Shown one piece after another: positions 1 through 9,319 of a stretch of DNA of 20,647 nt. The stretch's first letter is position 1; each line of letters begins with the position of its first letter. The notes under the pieces are model-generated. The model had not been told where the DNA came from, made no database searches, and saw only the letters and a list, made by a program, of their open reading frames with translations. The stretch is from Rodentolepis nana (taxonomy: Eukaryota; Platyhelminthes; Cestoda; Cyclophyllidea; Hymenolepididae). The translations under genes were made by a program, and so were the position numbers. Where the stretch lies: positions 1 through 20,647 of the forward strand of contig UZAE01000613.1 in assembly GCA_900617975.1 (NCBI GenBank). Direction: 5' to 3'.

Positions 1-1805
1 TAGCTTTTTATCAAGCTTATCATAATAAATCGAAGTCAAATCAAATGCGAGTGATATACCTTTTTGCCGTACGAAGATACGTTGTCCAGGTTGCACCACG
101 TGGGGGTAAGTCTATCGCGCTCTCCAAATTTACGCTCAATTTTTAATGCTCACTAAGATATGTTTTAAATATTCTCAAACTTTAATGCCTTTGTGCATTT
201 TTCGCAACAAGGGAATGTTCCAAGGTTCGCACAATACTTCCTCAATATATCCTCAGTACATATATTCATAACCCACATGTATATGGCATTTAAGTGCATT
301 TAATTACCTTAATTTATTATTCAAATATTTCATTTATTTAACTATGGAGTTGTAAGCTAGTTCTAACTGATTATATATGCACATTCCATGAAATGCATTG
401 CCATATATCTTATATTTTTAAATTCATGGAAATGGTTTTATTCAAATTTAGATATTTGTTCTATGTAACGATAAAAAATGTCAATTGAGCTGTAGTCGGA
501 AACCAACAAAGAGGACATGGGAATTTTAGTAAATAAAATATTTGACAAATGATTAACAGGTTTCCACACTGATTGAATACGTGCTATAAATAAGCCAATA
601 TTGAATGCAAATGGGGGTTGGATTTTCAAAGTTTGCAGAACGCAAAAATTTAGTCGTAGTTTTTCTCAAAATAATTTTAATCATAAGAATCGATGTGATA
701 CATTCATGTTAAAGAGACATATACAAAATCCATAGGGTTCTGAATTTCCATTTACAATACATTTCTTTGCACATCAGATCATGATATTTGTGATATTGTT
801 GCAGAGTTTGTCAGGATGGTGGTTGTAATTGATCAAACGTGCAGGAAGTTCGTTTTCTAACATGTTTGTGAATCTAGGCCTATCGACCTACTTAGAGTTT
901 CATGACATCTTGGTTGATGTTTTAGGAATGATGCAATTGTTGCTGCCGATGATGACACTAGAAATAGTGCGTTGTGACCAAAACCAGGACTTAGTCGAAA
1001 TTTAAAAATATTTATCATATTTTTTTCGAAATCATACTTAAATATGAATTAGAAAAATTATTCCATCATTAGGTGTTTGGTCTCCTTTTTTCACACCATT
1101 CAGAAGTGTTCGATTAAAGTGCAATTAAAGGGTAAATAATAACATTGAGATCTGCATTATTCGGCCATTTCTAAGAACATATCAAGAATATATTTCATCT
1201 TAGATGATTACTTATTGAAAGTCAATCAAAAGTAGCATTCCAATACCAATTGAACCAACCTCATATCAATCATTATTGTTTGCTGATCTAGTGGGACAAA
1301 TCACACTAATACGCGATTCATATATATATATATATATTTATTTATTTATTTAAAACCAAACGAATTACTAAATCAATTTCTATTATTAATCACTATAAAC
1401 GATTAGCAGGCTTAAATGTGCTTCTATTCAACGAAATTCATTAAGATGAAAATCAGTTGAAAATCAGACATGGCATATCTAGACCAACCCCAAGCTGTTG
1501 GAATTCTCTTAATATTATATAATGGTTCTATCCTATATCCATGTAAAAACTACTCCTTTCAATACAAATCACTGATTATAAGTAATGCAATTTTAAGAAA
1601 ACGAAGACACTAACTGACGACGACATTATTAGGACATCAGATTAAATTAAAAACTAGGCAGAATGCAATATTGCTTGGTTATTATTAAGTTATAAGTATC
1701 CAAAAAAGGAAATTTAAAAATCAAAATGGATTTTTAGATAGTAAAAAAGATTAAAAGTTGTTATGGATATATACGATTACTTTGACTTGAATCAAGACAG
1801 TACTG
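1..1805. other. Intergenic stretch with no recognisable gene
   Basis: AT-rich DNA with stops in all frames and no motif I recognise. It lies outside the left arm of the inverted duplication: I could not align it with sequence to the right of copy B. The only structure is the short simple repeat near 1320-1352, annotated separately. A short minus-strand reading frame at 438-629 has no recognisable motif and no second copy here. Confidence 0.6.
1320..1352. repeat. Short simple repeat (TA)n followed by (TTTA)n
   Basis: About 17 bases of alternating A and T run directly into about four TTTA units. It is a compound microsatellite seen directly in the sequence. It has no detectable link to the longer TA arrays further right. 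Confidence 0.9.
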
Positions 1806-1824
1806 TTGATATTGCAGAAGGTGT

Positions 1825-2558
1825 CATCAAGCATAGCACACAAATGGGATGTATTTCTGCAAATTAAAGGCTCATTTGTGCCCCGTTATGGCCCGTTGTA
1901 CAGAAATGCTTCAAACATAATTTTAACAAATGGATTTCTGCTCTTATTGGAGAACTCGAATTGAATTTACTCCGAAGTCTCAATCTATATCCATAAAACC
2001 TTTGCAAAAGTTCATCTCCGTGTGTCCATTTGCGTGCATTTAAATTTCGATTTCGAAAGATTTACCTTTTCCCATCTTTGTTTCTGGATGGTTATCACAT
2101 AAATAGTGTTGTTGCACTATCAAAAAGAACAAAATCTTTACAACATATCTCAGCCCATTTACTTCGAAGTTCTATTGATTTTCACAAGTATGCGCTCATT
2201 CGCATTAATTCCAATCATCTATATTTGAAAAACCCATTTCACATGCATTGCATTTGAAAGGTAAATTTCGATTTTGGGAAGACATATGTCCCTCCAAGTA
2301 GATTAGATTCTTATAACGTATTCCGTATACTTTACATCTGCAAGGTCTTTTCATCAGCAAGTGGTTTTCCATATTTGTTTAGTTAAAAATCCTTTGTTAC
2401 ATTCACTACATTTGTATGTTTTTCTCTCCCGTATAGGAACGCATACGAACAGTCAAATTATATTTATTCTGAATGCTTGTTAGCCTTTCTTCACTATGAG
2501 AGCGCAAATATCTAGTCAAATGATGTGTATGCTTGAAAGCTTGCTTGCGTATTTCACA
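1825..2558 (-). pseudogene. Eroded C-terminal C2H2 fingers of copy A
   Basis: After the TAA at 2561-2559 the minus strand keeps finger-like remnants in shifting frames. A fourth finger reads CEIRKQAF with the second cysteine replaced by arginine and one histidine by tyrosine. A fifth (about 2380-2420) begins YKCSECNKGF but is cut short. A later one (about 2228-2262) reads FKCNACEMGF and aligns with FQCNICGMRF in copy B. Linkers such as YTGEK are still visible. Frameshifts and stops separate the pieces, so no single protein spans them. Similarity to B fades out near 1825. The plus-strand reading frame at 2030-2257 is a shadow of this region. Confidence 0.75.
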
Positions 2559-2938
2559 TTAGTAGGGTTTTTCTTCACTATGGGTACGCATATGTTGAGA
2601 TAAATCTGACTGCCGTTTGAATTTTTTTCCACATTTTCTGCATTCATGCGGTCTTTCATCAGTGTGGACCAATTTGTGAGAATTCAGTTCAGATTTTCTA
2701 ATAAATTGATTTCCACAAGATTCACATTCGAATGGTTTTTCGCCACTATGTCTGCGCTTGTGAGTTTCCAATTGACTTGGATATCTAAATTTCATTTTGC
2801 ATTTATCACACGATAAGCGCTTTTCTTTATTTGTGATTTCCTTACTCATTTTTGCGATGCTCTCATCAACTACATCTAAAGGACCATGTTTAGTTGGAAG
2901 GTCATTGTCTAAAATAGAATTGAACTTGTTCAAGGGAG
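2559..2938 (-). CDS. C2H2 zinc-finger exon (exon 4) of copy A, three intact fingers
   Basis: This is the only stretch in the window that still reads as a sound protein domain. After an acceptor (TTTTTAG before 2938) it encodes a leader of about 40 residues containing AKMSKEITNKEKR. Three canonical fingers of form C-X2-C-X12-H-X3-H follow: CDKC...HKRRH, CESC...HKLVH and CRKC...HMRTH, joined by TGEKP-like linkers (SGEKPFE, TDERPHE, SEEKPY). C2H2 arrays of this kind usually bind DNA in the nucleus. The frame ends at TAA 2561-2559, where copy B has AAA and continues, so the array is probably truncated. Upstream exon 3 also carries a stop, so expression from the full model is doubtful. The frame is also open upstream to an ATG at 2990, so an alternative start cannot be excluded. 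Target and function are unknown. Confidence 0.65.
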
Positions 2939-3644
2939 CTAAAAATATAAATAATATGTGGATAACAGGCTCTTTTAACGTCATATCCATAGTTAGTAGT
3001 TGTTTATTTGCAGCAATATATGTAAGATTGAATATTAAATCATAGGCAAATCATGTTTGTATCAGATACCTCTCAGGGTTACGAATTCCACTTTTAAAAG
3101 CTTCATCACTTTTGAAGCGGAACAAATTCATCCAAGATATACGTACGCCAACGAGATAATAACCGAATTATGATGAAAGTGATAAATAAAATTAGAATTT
3201 TGTTCGAGATCTGGATCAGCAAACTTAGCAAAGAACCGTGAACATGAAAGCATTTCATCGAATACATTTAAGAACAATAATATAGGAAACAAAGTACAAC
3301 AACCAGTTCAAATATGACTCTTTCTTACTCAAAGCACTTATATTTGAATTCACGTCAGCAAATATGCATGGATAATAGACAAATCATTTCTAACTGTCGT
3401 TAAATATCGAGTTTCAATAGCTAAATTTATGCATTAACCTAAGCCAAGCCAACAAATTAACCATTCTTGAAATGTCCCAAAATATTCAGACTTACAACTA
3501 TATTTCTAAACTAAATGTCTTTCAAAATTAGACAAGGAAATAATTTTTACTATGGGGGTTAAGAGATGGAACTGCTTGGAAAGGTGTCATCATAAGTTTC
3601 ATTTAAATCAAGTAATGGAAACAAAATTTTGCAAACTGGCATAC

Positions 3645-3883
3645 CTAATGAAGTTGTCGAATTCATATTCTGTTCATGAAGTGCCTGGAAGTCGATTTCA
3701 AACTCATTTCTGTTTTCGGATCTAAAATTGCAGCTGAGGCAATAAAAATAATCGACTGGAGAGTTGGTCAAGAGAGAATCGTCGATTTGACAGTGAGTGA
3801 GTGACTGAGGTCACCAGTTAGAGACAACACCGCGATCTCTATTAAAAGGTAGGAAGATCGCACGGGTACAATAAACTTAAAAT
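3645..3883 (-). pseudogene. Exon 3 of copy A, with in-frame stops
   Basis: Proposed limits are an acceptor TTTACAG before 3883 and a donor G|GTATGC after 3645. The end phase (1) joins exactly to exon 4 (g + ct gives Ala). The 3' half encodes YFYCLSCNFRSENRNEFEI followed by LHEQNMNSTTSL, closely matching copy B (YFYCPSS...RNEIEI...HERNMNSTTSL). The C-X2-C pair suggests an eroded or atypical zinc site, but no second histidine follows. Two stops break the frame: TAA at 3879-3877 and TGA at 3813-3811. At the second, copy B and the fragment near 6500 both have a Trp followed by a sense codon. An acceptor at the AATAG near 3840 would bypass the first stop but not the second. This is the main evidence that copy A is a pseudogene. 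Confidence 0.65.
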
Positions 3884-4067
3884 CTGTAAATTGATGCAAT
3901 TACCCGAAATTAGCTTATTACAAATAAACATGTTATCATCTCATGAATAAAAGGGTTTGCCAAAAAAACGTCGCAGATAATAGAAAGCCGCATTATTCTC
4001 ATTCTTTTTGAAGTTAACGCCAATTAAGCGGATTTAATATATTCATATTTTAAAAAATGTGACATAC

Positions 4068-4221
4068 TTTGGATTAGTTAAATTTTTGCCCGAATTTGGA
4101 TATAAAACTTGCTCATCATTTCGAGGGATGTTAGAGGTGTTGTCATTTGGTGTCGCGGAGCACTGTTGTGGCATCGTAGGCAAAGTCAAAAGGTTACTCC
4201 CTAATTCTTGTTCCATATCAT
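4068..4221 (-). pseudogene. Exon 2 of copy A (SATPNDNTS exon)
   Basis: The exon lies between an acceptor TATTTAG and a donor AA|GTATGTC. It begins in phase 1, completing DD after exon 1, and ends in phase 2, matching exon 3. It is fully open and encodes about 51 residues beginning DDMEQELGSNLLTLP, with the core CSATPNDNTS and the end NLTNPK. The same core is present in copy B (15682-15834) and in the fragment at 6738-6890, which supports the exon being real. It resembles no domain I know and is low-complexity and polar. This exon itself is intact. It is listed as pseudogene because the gene it belongs to is broken downstream. Confidence 0.65.
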
Positions 4222-4459
4222 CTAAATAGTAACAATGATTTTTTTAAGAGATTTGGCCAACAAAAATGTGTTGATGTAAACAAATTATATTCGAGGGAAT
4301 TTAATCGAGCAAACACGAAAACGCTCTACCGAACATCTCTTTCATTTGCTGGTGCCCGTCTTCTAAATCCGAGTGGTACATATCGCAGTAATCTATAATT
4401 GTGTATTAAAAATGAAGATTTTTTTGTGAATTTGGGAAAAAATAATAAATATTGCTTGC

Positions 4460-4574
4460 CTGGTAAAAATTTTGAAACAAATTCATTTAACGAATCATTG
4501 GATTTCTTCGAATGAGAAGAAGAAGATTCCGATTTCGTCTCCAATTTGCCATTTGAGTTATTCCCCTTTGTCAT
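4460..4574 (-). pseudogene. Exon 1 of copy A, N-terminus of the zinc-finger gene
   Basis: The ATG at 4574 opens a frame of 38 codons plus one base, ending at CCAG|GCAAGC, a GC-type donor. Copy B has an exon of identical length (115 nt) ending at AGAG|GCAAGT. Both join in phase to exon 2. The peptide is Ser/Asn/Lys-rich (MTKGNNSNGKLETKS, then SSSSHSKK) and probably disordered. The start is shared with B (MTERNNSN), and in B a TAA sits immediately upstream of it, which supports this ATG. The frame runs on to a TAG at 4326, so a longer first exon without the GC intron is possible, but B is frameshifted in that part. By eye exon 1 differs more between copies than the flanking 5' DNA does. Confidence 0.55.
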
Positions 4575-4861
4575 TTTTTGTTACCGAAACTTTGTAGAAA
4601 ACCTGTTATGAAGTCAAGATTAATATCAGGTGTGTCAAAGTCTGTGTATAAATGAAGGGATTGACAAATTGAATGATCAGAATTCATCCCGATTAAAATT
4701 CATTAGATCGAAAATCTGAGATTTATTTATCAAAACATTTTGTGAGATTCTTAATTTTGCTGCAATAAAAATGGCGCTTTACTTGCTTAAGTTAGTCTCT
4801 ATTTACATTTTAATCAAGTTCAACTTGAAATTAAACTGGACGATTAAATTTTTGACGTTTT

Positions 4862-4957
4862 CTAGAATACTTCAATTTCGACTCCCAATCTAGTTGGGTC
4901 TATGGCATTATTTGGGGGAATCTCCTGCGTATTATTGAAGACCATGTTCAATTCACC
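4862..4957 (-). other. Possible additional upstream exon of copy A, stop-damaged
   Basis: After an AG acceptor (CAAACAG before 4957) the minus strand reads GELNMVFNNTQEI, then AIDPTRLGVEIEVF, followed by TAG at 4864-4862. Copy B (from 14951) has the same peptide with mostly conservative or synonymous changes and no stop at that point. The two copies differ by 2 bp just before the acceptor, which would be tolerated if that is intron. I do not recognise the peptide. The DNA around it is similarly conserved, so evidence for coding rests only on the codon-position pattern. Confidence 0.3.
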
Positions 4958-5960
4958 CTGTTTGCATGAAAATAGCATTTTGCTTGCATTTTAAAATCCA
5001 ACATTTTATTTCCTATGGAGTCACACTAGCAAGCACAAATCGTTCCGTGTGGTCCGTTTCCTTACTTTATCTTGACCCGACTTGATATACTTCTACTTTC
5101 GAAATGCCTTTTAAATTTTTTTTCAAATTTAAATGAGTTCAGCAGTAATGGTAATAAATTAATAGTATTGAATAAAGCAGTAAAGTATGACACGTTTATT
5201 ATCGTTGCGAACCAAATTTACCGACTTTGAATGCCAATAATTGCCTTTTCGAGATAGATAAACGTCTCTGCCTTTGAATAAGCCCAGAGCACTGACCATA
5301 GATGCGAAATATATTTTTAGGAGAAAGTTATTATTTAATATGCCTGAGACAGTGTCTCATTTCTGAGCCTTAAATGCCTTATTTTGTGCAAATTTAATTT
5401 TTTTTCTTTTAATAGCAAATCACCGAATTTGATATGAGTTACATAGATCATTTTATTCTCATCACAATTAATCTTATTTTAAACGCCTGAGATCAACTTA
5501 AGCAATTTACCAACTGTTGAATGAACAAATCTTTTTACACACAATTAGCTGCCATTTGAAGTTAATATCAAAAGGACCATTATAGGAGATTATGTATTTT
5601 GGGAAGGGATGTAATTTCGAGCAGAATCTCATATAAAATGAATCAATCTTGACTTATGAAAGACTGGAATTACAATTCTAATTTGAGCTTTTCTCTGACA
5701 TTACATACTCATAACCACAGAATCAAAAATCAAGATATTGATTTGAATCTTCGTTAACTGTACTTACATTTGTTGTATCACTAATTAAAATAGAACCATT
5801 TGCTTTGTTTCCAAATAATGAACCAATTTACAAACTTTTTTTCGATTACGATAATATTACAATTGATGAAAATACAAAATACAAACGGCTGTTTGTCTTA
5901 GGAAGCACTAAATCATTTTTCGCCTAACTCAATAAGATATCTGGAAAACAGATTTATTAG

Positions 5961-6460
5961 GTACAAAAATATAAACTTCAACCATAAGCCGGAGGTCAAA
6001 AGGTGATAACGGAACTACTTTCACCTAAATCAAATTTTCAAAACGATTCTGTCAAATTCAATTGAGCATTTTTAATTAAATAAAAATGGGGTGGATTGAA
6101 GGGGTTTAAAAATGTGGGAGAATGAATAACTCAAATAGATTGACGAATATGATTCCTGCTTTTATATGACATTATTACTTATGTTTTTGCCAAATAGGTA
6201 GAGTGCAATGTGCATGTTAACTAGGTGGTCTGAAAATTCGTTAAAGATATAAATTCATCAATTTGAAGTATCCTTGTTTAATGAACTGTCAATTTTAGTA
6301 TGGCTATGATCATTCTGGCATGCATAGCTAATTTTTTCATTAACGCTTATTGTCTATTTCAGGTCAGTGGCGAACTAGTAAAGCCTAGCTGACTCAGATA
6401 TCTTCGTGGTAGATTCTTCTACATCTAGCTAGACTAATAGAACTAGCTAATATGTAGCCC
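5961..6460. other. Spacer between copy A and the third-copy fragment
   Basis: AT-rich sequence in which I see no gene. It does not obviously align with the 5' flank of copy B beyond about 13940. Confidence 0.5.
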
Positions 6461-6469
6461 AGCAATACA

Positions 6470-6960
6470 GGAAAGAGACTGAGTCTTCCAGTAAGAGATA
6501 AAACTGTGATCTTTTTTAAACGGAAGTATAATCGTATGGACAAATAGCCTAAATCTGTGAAACAATGCAATTTCCCGAACTTAGCTTATTACTAGTAAAA
6601 AGGCATCATCTCATGAATACAAATTTCTGCTTAAATAACGCCACAGAAATATGTATGCTGCATAGTTATCATTCTTTTTGAACTTAACACCAATCAAGGG
6701 GATTTAATATATTCATATTTTTAAAAAAGTGACATACTTAGGATAAGTTAAATTTGTGTTCATATTTTGGGGTAGCACTTGCACATCATTTTGAAAGGTG
6801 TCAGAGGTGTTGTCATTTGGTGTCGCGAAGCTCTGTTGTGGATTGCAGGCAAAGTTAAAATATTACTCCCTATTACCTGATTCATACCATCTAAATTGTG
6901 AAAATAATTTACTCATGAGATTAAACAACAATAATGCCATATTACAAAATCATTAAATCT
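6470..6960 (-). pseudogene. Third-copy fragment (exons 2-3) of the zinc-finger gene
   Basis: This segment aligns with 3800-4270 of copy A in the same orientation. It includes an acceptor CAATTTAG, exon 2 (6890-6738), a donor AA|GTATGTC, an acceptor TTTCACAG and the start of exon 3 (from 6554). Exon 2 encodes DGMNQVIGSNILTLPA, then a 1-bp deletion, then the conserved ATPNDNTS core. Exon 3 reads LPFKKDHSFISYWKTQS, which keeps the Trp codon context that became a stop in copy A. Similarity stops near 6470, mid-exon 3, and upstream near 6960 inside intron 1. No first exon or fingers are attached. It is a dead fragment, useful for inferring the ancestral frame. Confidence 0.8.
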
Positions 6961-7022
6961 TCCGGTCTCACAGTCAGCAACAAATTCAATTGAAAACAGA
7001 GGACCGCACTAAACAGCCATGA

Positions 7023-7352
7023 AATGCGATTGAAAAAAATTTCTATCAGTTAAAGAGAGCAAAAAACCATACGATGCTCCTACAGTGGATCACTGGACAA
7101 TGTAGCATTATTGGCAATGAGCGTGCAAATGCATTGGCTAAGATGAGGACTACAATTTAGCTATGCATAGACTGCGTACCGGACATGATTGCTTGGCGAA
7201 GGGCATTCACCGAACAGGAGTATACGCTCGGCCAGCATGCCTCTAATTGAAAATCTAGAGAAAATGGAAAAAAACCTGCCTGATTCGGTGTCCAGCTCTA
7301 AACACAATTTCTGAAACCCAGAGATTTTGGAAAGCAAAGATCAACTTTTGAA
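7023..7352 (+). mobile_element. Decayed RNase H fragment of a non-LTR retrotransposon
   Basis: Three blocks in two frames match the RNase H C-terminal region found in many arthropod non-LTR retrotransposons. From 7074, MLLQWITGQCSIIGNERANALAK corresponds to the LQW.PGH.GI.GNE.AD.LAK motif, with Gln at the usual His position. From 7163 the next block is LRTGHDCLAKGIHRTGVY. From 7274 the last block is CLIRCPALN, then ETQRFWKAK. The family normally has a longer stretch between the first two blocks, so an internal deletion and a frameshift separate them. Stops at 7158, 7243 and 7350 interrupt the rest. No reverse transcriptase, endonuclease or poly(A) tail is recognisable nearby. It is a dead relic, not expected to make active enzyme. 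Confidence 0.8.
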
Positions 7353-8820
7353 CTGCTTTTAACTGTCCTAAAGCCTAAATATATATTCACTTCCTCCACT
7401 TGTGAATGCCTGATTTAACCATGGTGCTAATAATAAATATTCTAAATTCTGCCATTTTAAATAAGTATGATGATATAAAATTCAAGGTTTCATTTATAAC
7501 TTGTTGATATTTGCTGTAGCAATGATAATGAACTATAAATAGATTTTGAAGCTGAAAGTACCATAAATAAGAGTCTGAATGAATATAGTAAATTATTGGG
7601 ATCATTTCAATATTGCAACATTTAATTCGTAGTCAAATATGCAAAAGATCATAATTTTGAAAATGAATCCATTTGCCATTAACAGTAGGAAAGCGCATTT
7701 TACCCTCAATTGAACAAATGACACTCTTTATGAGGTATGATCTTTGGGGCTACAGGTAAACGTTCTAACCCCAGTAACCTTTATCTACAAAACTGCCACA
7801 AATCTTAGTAACAAAGGGCATTTGAATCAATAAATTAAATTATTATTGTTATTGCCAAAGCGTTTGAAATTTTGTTGGCAGTCGGCAAACTTAGATGATG
7901 AAACTCATTAATACATAAGCAAACCGCAATTCCAATTAAGGCTTTGGTAAAGATGTTCTACCAGATATTAATCTGCTTTCTTATACAAATATTCAAATTT
8001 ACTAAATATTTACGTTATTAAGATATGTGCTATTTTAAATATGACAAGGAGCATGAGGCAACTGATTAATATTGCATTTGTATATACTCGCAGGAAGTAG
8101 GAATTTTTTCTTAAAGCGAGGGCTACTGTCAATCTGATCATAATGACCCTATAAACAGATTTCAAAATATTCCGATTTATAAATAATAAGTTTATTTTAA
8201 CGAAATCGGAATTTAGGAAATCAATAACTACTTACTAGGTCAAGCAAAATAATGAATGCATGATATGAGGCTAAAGAAAGAGATAACGACGCAAATATAG
8301 TAAAAGACTGAAATGTCCGCTAAGAATGAAATAATTTAAATTAAGAGAAAATTTGCCATTGCATTTATTATTTTAAATGTAATTCGAATAATTAAATTAA
8401 TATATTTGTTATTTTTTAGGTATAATAGTAAGATTAAAAGATGATTCGTAATACGCTTCGTCTGATTTGTAAGCATATTACCGAATAATTCACATTACTG
8501 TGTTCAATTAACGTCCAATGAGCTTTTCAGGATCAATAAATGAATTCAACAAAGCGATTGGGCTACAGATACACATGGAAACAAATGGAAGGGCTGCAAG
8601 GAAATTACTTAGTTGGTCACGGAAAAATGATTCTACATAGATAAACTTGTGAGATAATTTGTTTCATAGACTAGAATGTGCATTTAAATGTGCAGACAAA
8701 CACCATTGGGGCCATTTCGGCAGTGGTGGAAATGCGTTTTCTTTAGTCAAATGTTTTTTGTCCATTTGCATTGATGCTTACCCCTTGGTATTTCCATAAT
8801 GTTATTCGTCGTTGAATTTC
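7353..8820. other. Intergenic spacer without recognisable genes
   Basis: AT-rich DNA with no supported coding region. The reading frame on the minus strand at 7387-7605 has no motif and an unremarkable composition. One imperfect hairpin at 8166-8214 is listed separately. Confidence 0.55.
8166..8214. repeat. Short inverted repeat (hairpin)
   Basis: TTCCGATTT at 8170-8178 is matched by AAATCGGAA at 8203-8211 across a 24-nt AT-rich loop, and the arms extend a few bases further with a mismatch. It may be the remnant of a small mobile element, or chance in AT-rich DNA. Confidence 0.5.
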
Positions 8821-8939
8821 AGCAGCTGACAACGCCTAAGGCGACATTAATTTGAACTTGAATCGTATGACCCATGAAATGGATGTTAGAGGTGAGAACC
8901 TCAATTGGTTACTTGAATGTGAAAATAAAGTTTTGCTTT

Positions 8940-9065
8940 CAGACTTTGTACCCTCAGATGCACAGTAGAGAAAAGCGATTAGCTTTTGATGAATGCAAAA
9001 TGATCTTTTTGTATAAATGGCAATTAAAAAAGCACAAACATAGACTGGAGAAAAACGATTGATTT
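8940..9065 (+). pseudogene. Single eroded C2H2 finger of a related gene
   Basis: From about 8959 the plus strand reads SREKRLAFDECKMIF, then WQLKKHKHRLEKN. It matches the leader and first finger of copy A (NKEKRLSCDKCKMKF...HKRRHSGEK). The first cysteine is replaced by Phe, the C-X2-C pair is broken, the linker is degraded, and a TGA follows at 9060-9062. A plausible small intron precedes it: donor AGAG|GTGAGA at 8892 and acceptor TTTGCTTTCAG ending at 8942. The preceding text does not match exon 3 of copies A or B, so this is probably from a different member of the family or has lost its context. Not functional as a finger. Confidence 0.6.
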
Positions 9066-9118
9066 TTGAAACAGATAGAAAAGGATTTGTGGAAAAACAT
9101 AAAAACTGAATGCTTACT

Positions 9119-9163
9119 CTCCGACTACCTGAATCTATATTTCTTAGTAAACTCTTTATTCCG
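9119..9163 (-). repeat. Microsatellite flank, inverted relative to 12299-12330
   Basis: Read on the minus strand this gives TTTACTAAGAAATATAGATT then CAGGTAGTCGGAGAG. The plus strand at 12299-12330 gives CTTACTGAAAAGTTAGATT then CAGGTAGTCAGAG. Both abut a TA array on the same side, so the array and its flank appear to be one repeated unit present in both orientations. Confidence 0.65.

Positions 9164-9164
<1 letters not shown>

Positions 9165-9248
<84 letters not shown>
9165..9248. repeat. TA dinucleotide microsatellite, 42 units
   Basis: Eighty-four bases of uninterrupted TA. The Tyr-Ile open frames on both strands here (for example 8836-9273 minus and 9066-9310 plus) are translations of the repeat and not genes. 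The perfection of the array implies recent expansion or active slippage. Confidence 0.98.
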
Positions 9249-9250
<2 letters not shown>

Positions 9251-9319
9251 CATAAAAGCACATTTAATTGCAATAACGCACAAATAAATCTTATTTCGAT
9301 TCATTTATAGACAATTTTA

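Larger units (their letters stand above)
1805..5960 (-). repeat. Left arm (A) of a large inverted duplication
   Basis: Read on the minus strand, this segment aligns colinearly with 13940-18030 on the plus strand. Anchors are: start codon 4574 with 15332, exon 2 start 4221 with 15682, exon 3 end 3645 with 16283, exon 4 start 2938 with 16974, and the ATTACATCCC block near 5605 with 14305. Coordinate sums stay near 19,910, so few large indels have accumulated. Similarity by eye is about 80% in the better blocks. The outer limit is near 1810, where the block GCAGAAATA.A..CCCATTTGTG matches 17983-18020. The inner limit is near 5950. The arm covers the whole gene copy plus about 1.4 kb of 5' flank (4575-5960). 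Confidence 0.85.

Noticed and set aside
1580..1620. Possible continued homology between the outer flank of A and 18200-18230
   Set aside because: Only a short match (CTTCGTTTTCTT against CTTTGTTTTCTT). Neighbouring sequence does not align, so I end the arms near 1810 and 18030.
2797..3045. Plus-strand frame of 82 codons, and a similar minus-strand frame at 16975-17301
   Set aside because: Both are antisense shadows of the exon 4 leader and finger coding sequence.
4326..4459. Extension of exon 1 of copy A through HNYRLLRYVPLGFRR
   Set aside because: The corresponding frame in B needs a 1-bp shift, identity is no higher than in introns, and a nearby GT donor with the right phase is not shared. 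It remains an alternative, but the GC-donor model is preferred.
8836..9310. Open frames rich in alternating Tyr-Ile on both strands
   Set aside because: They are translations of the TA microsatellite at 9165-9248. The only real coding trace nearby is the eroded finger ending near 9065.
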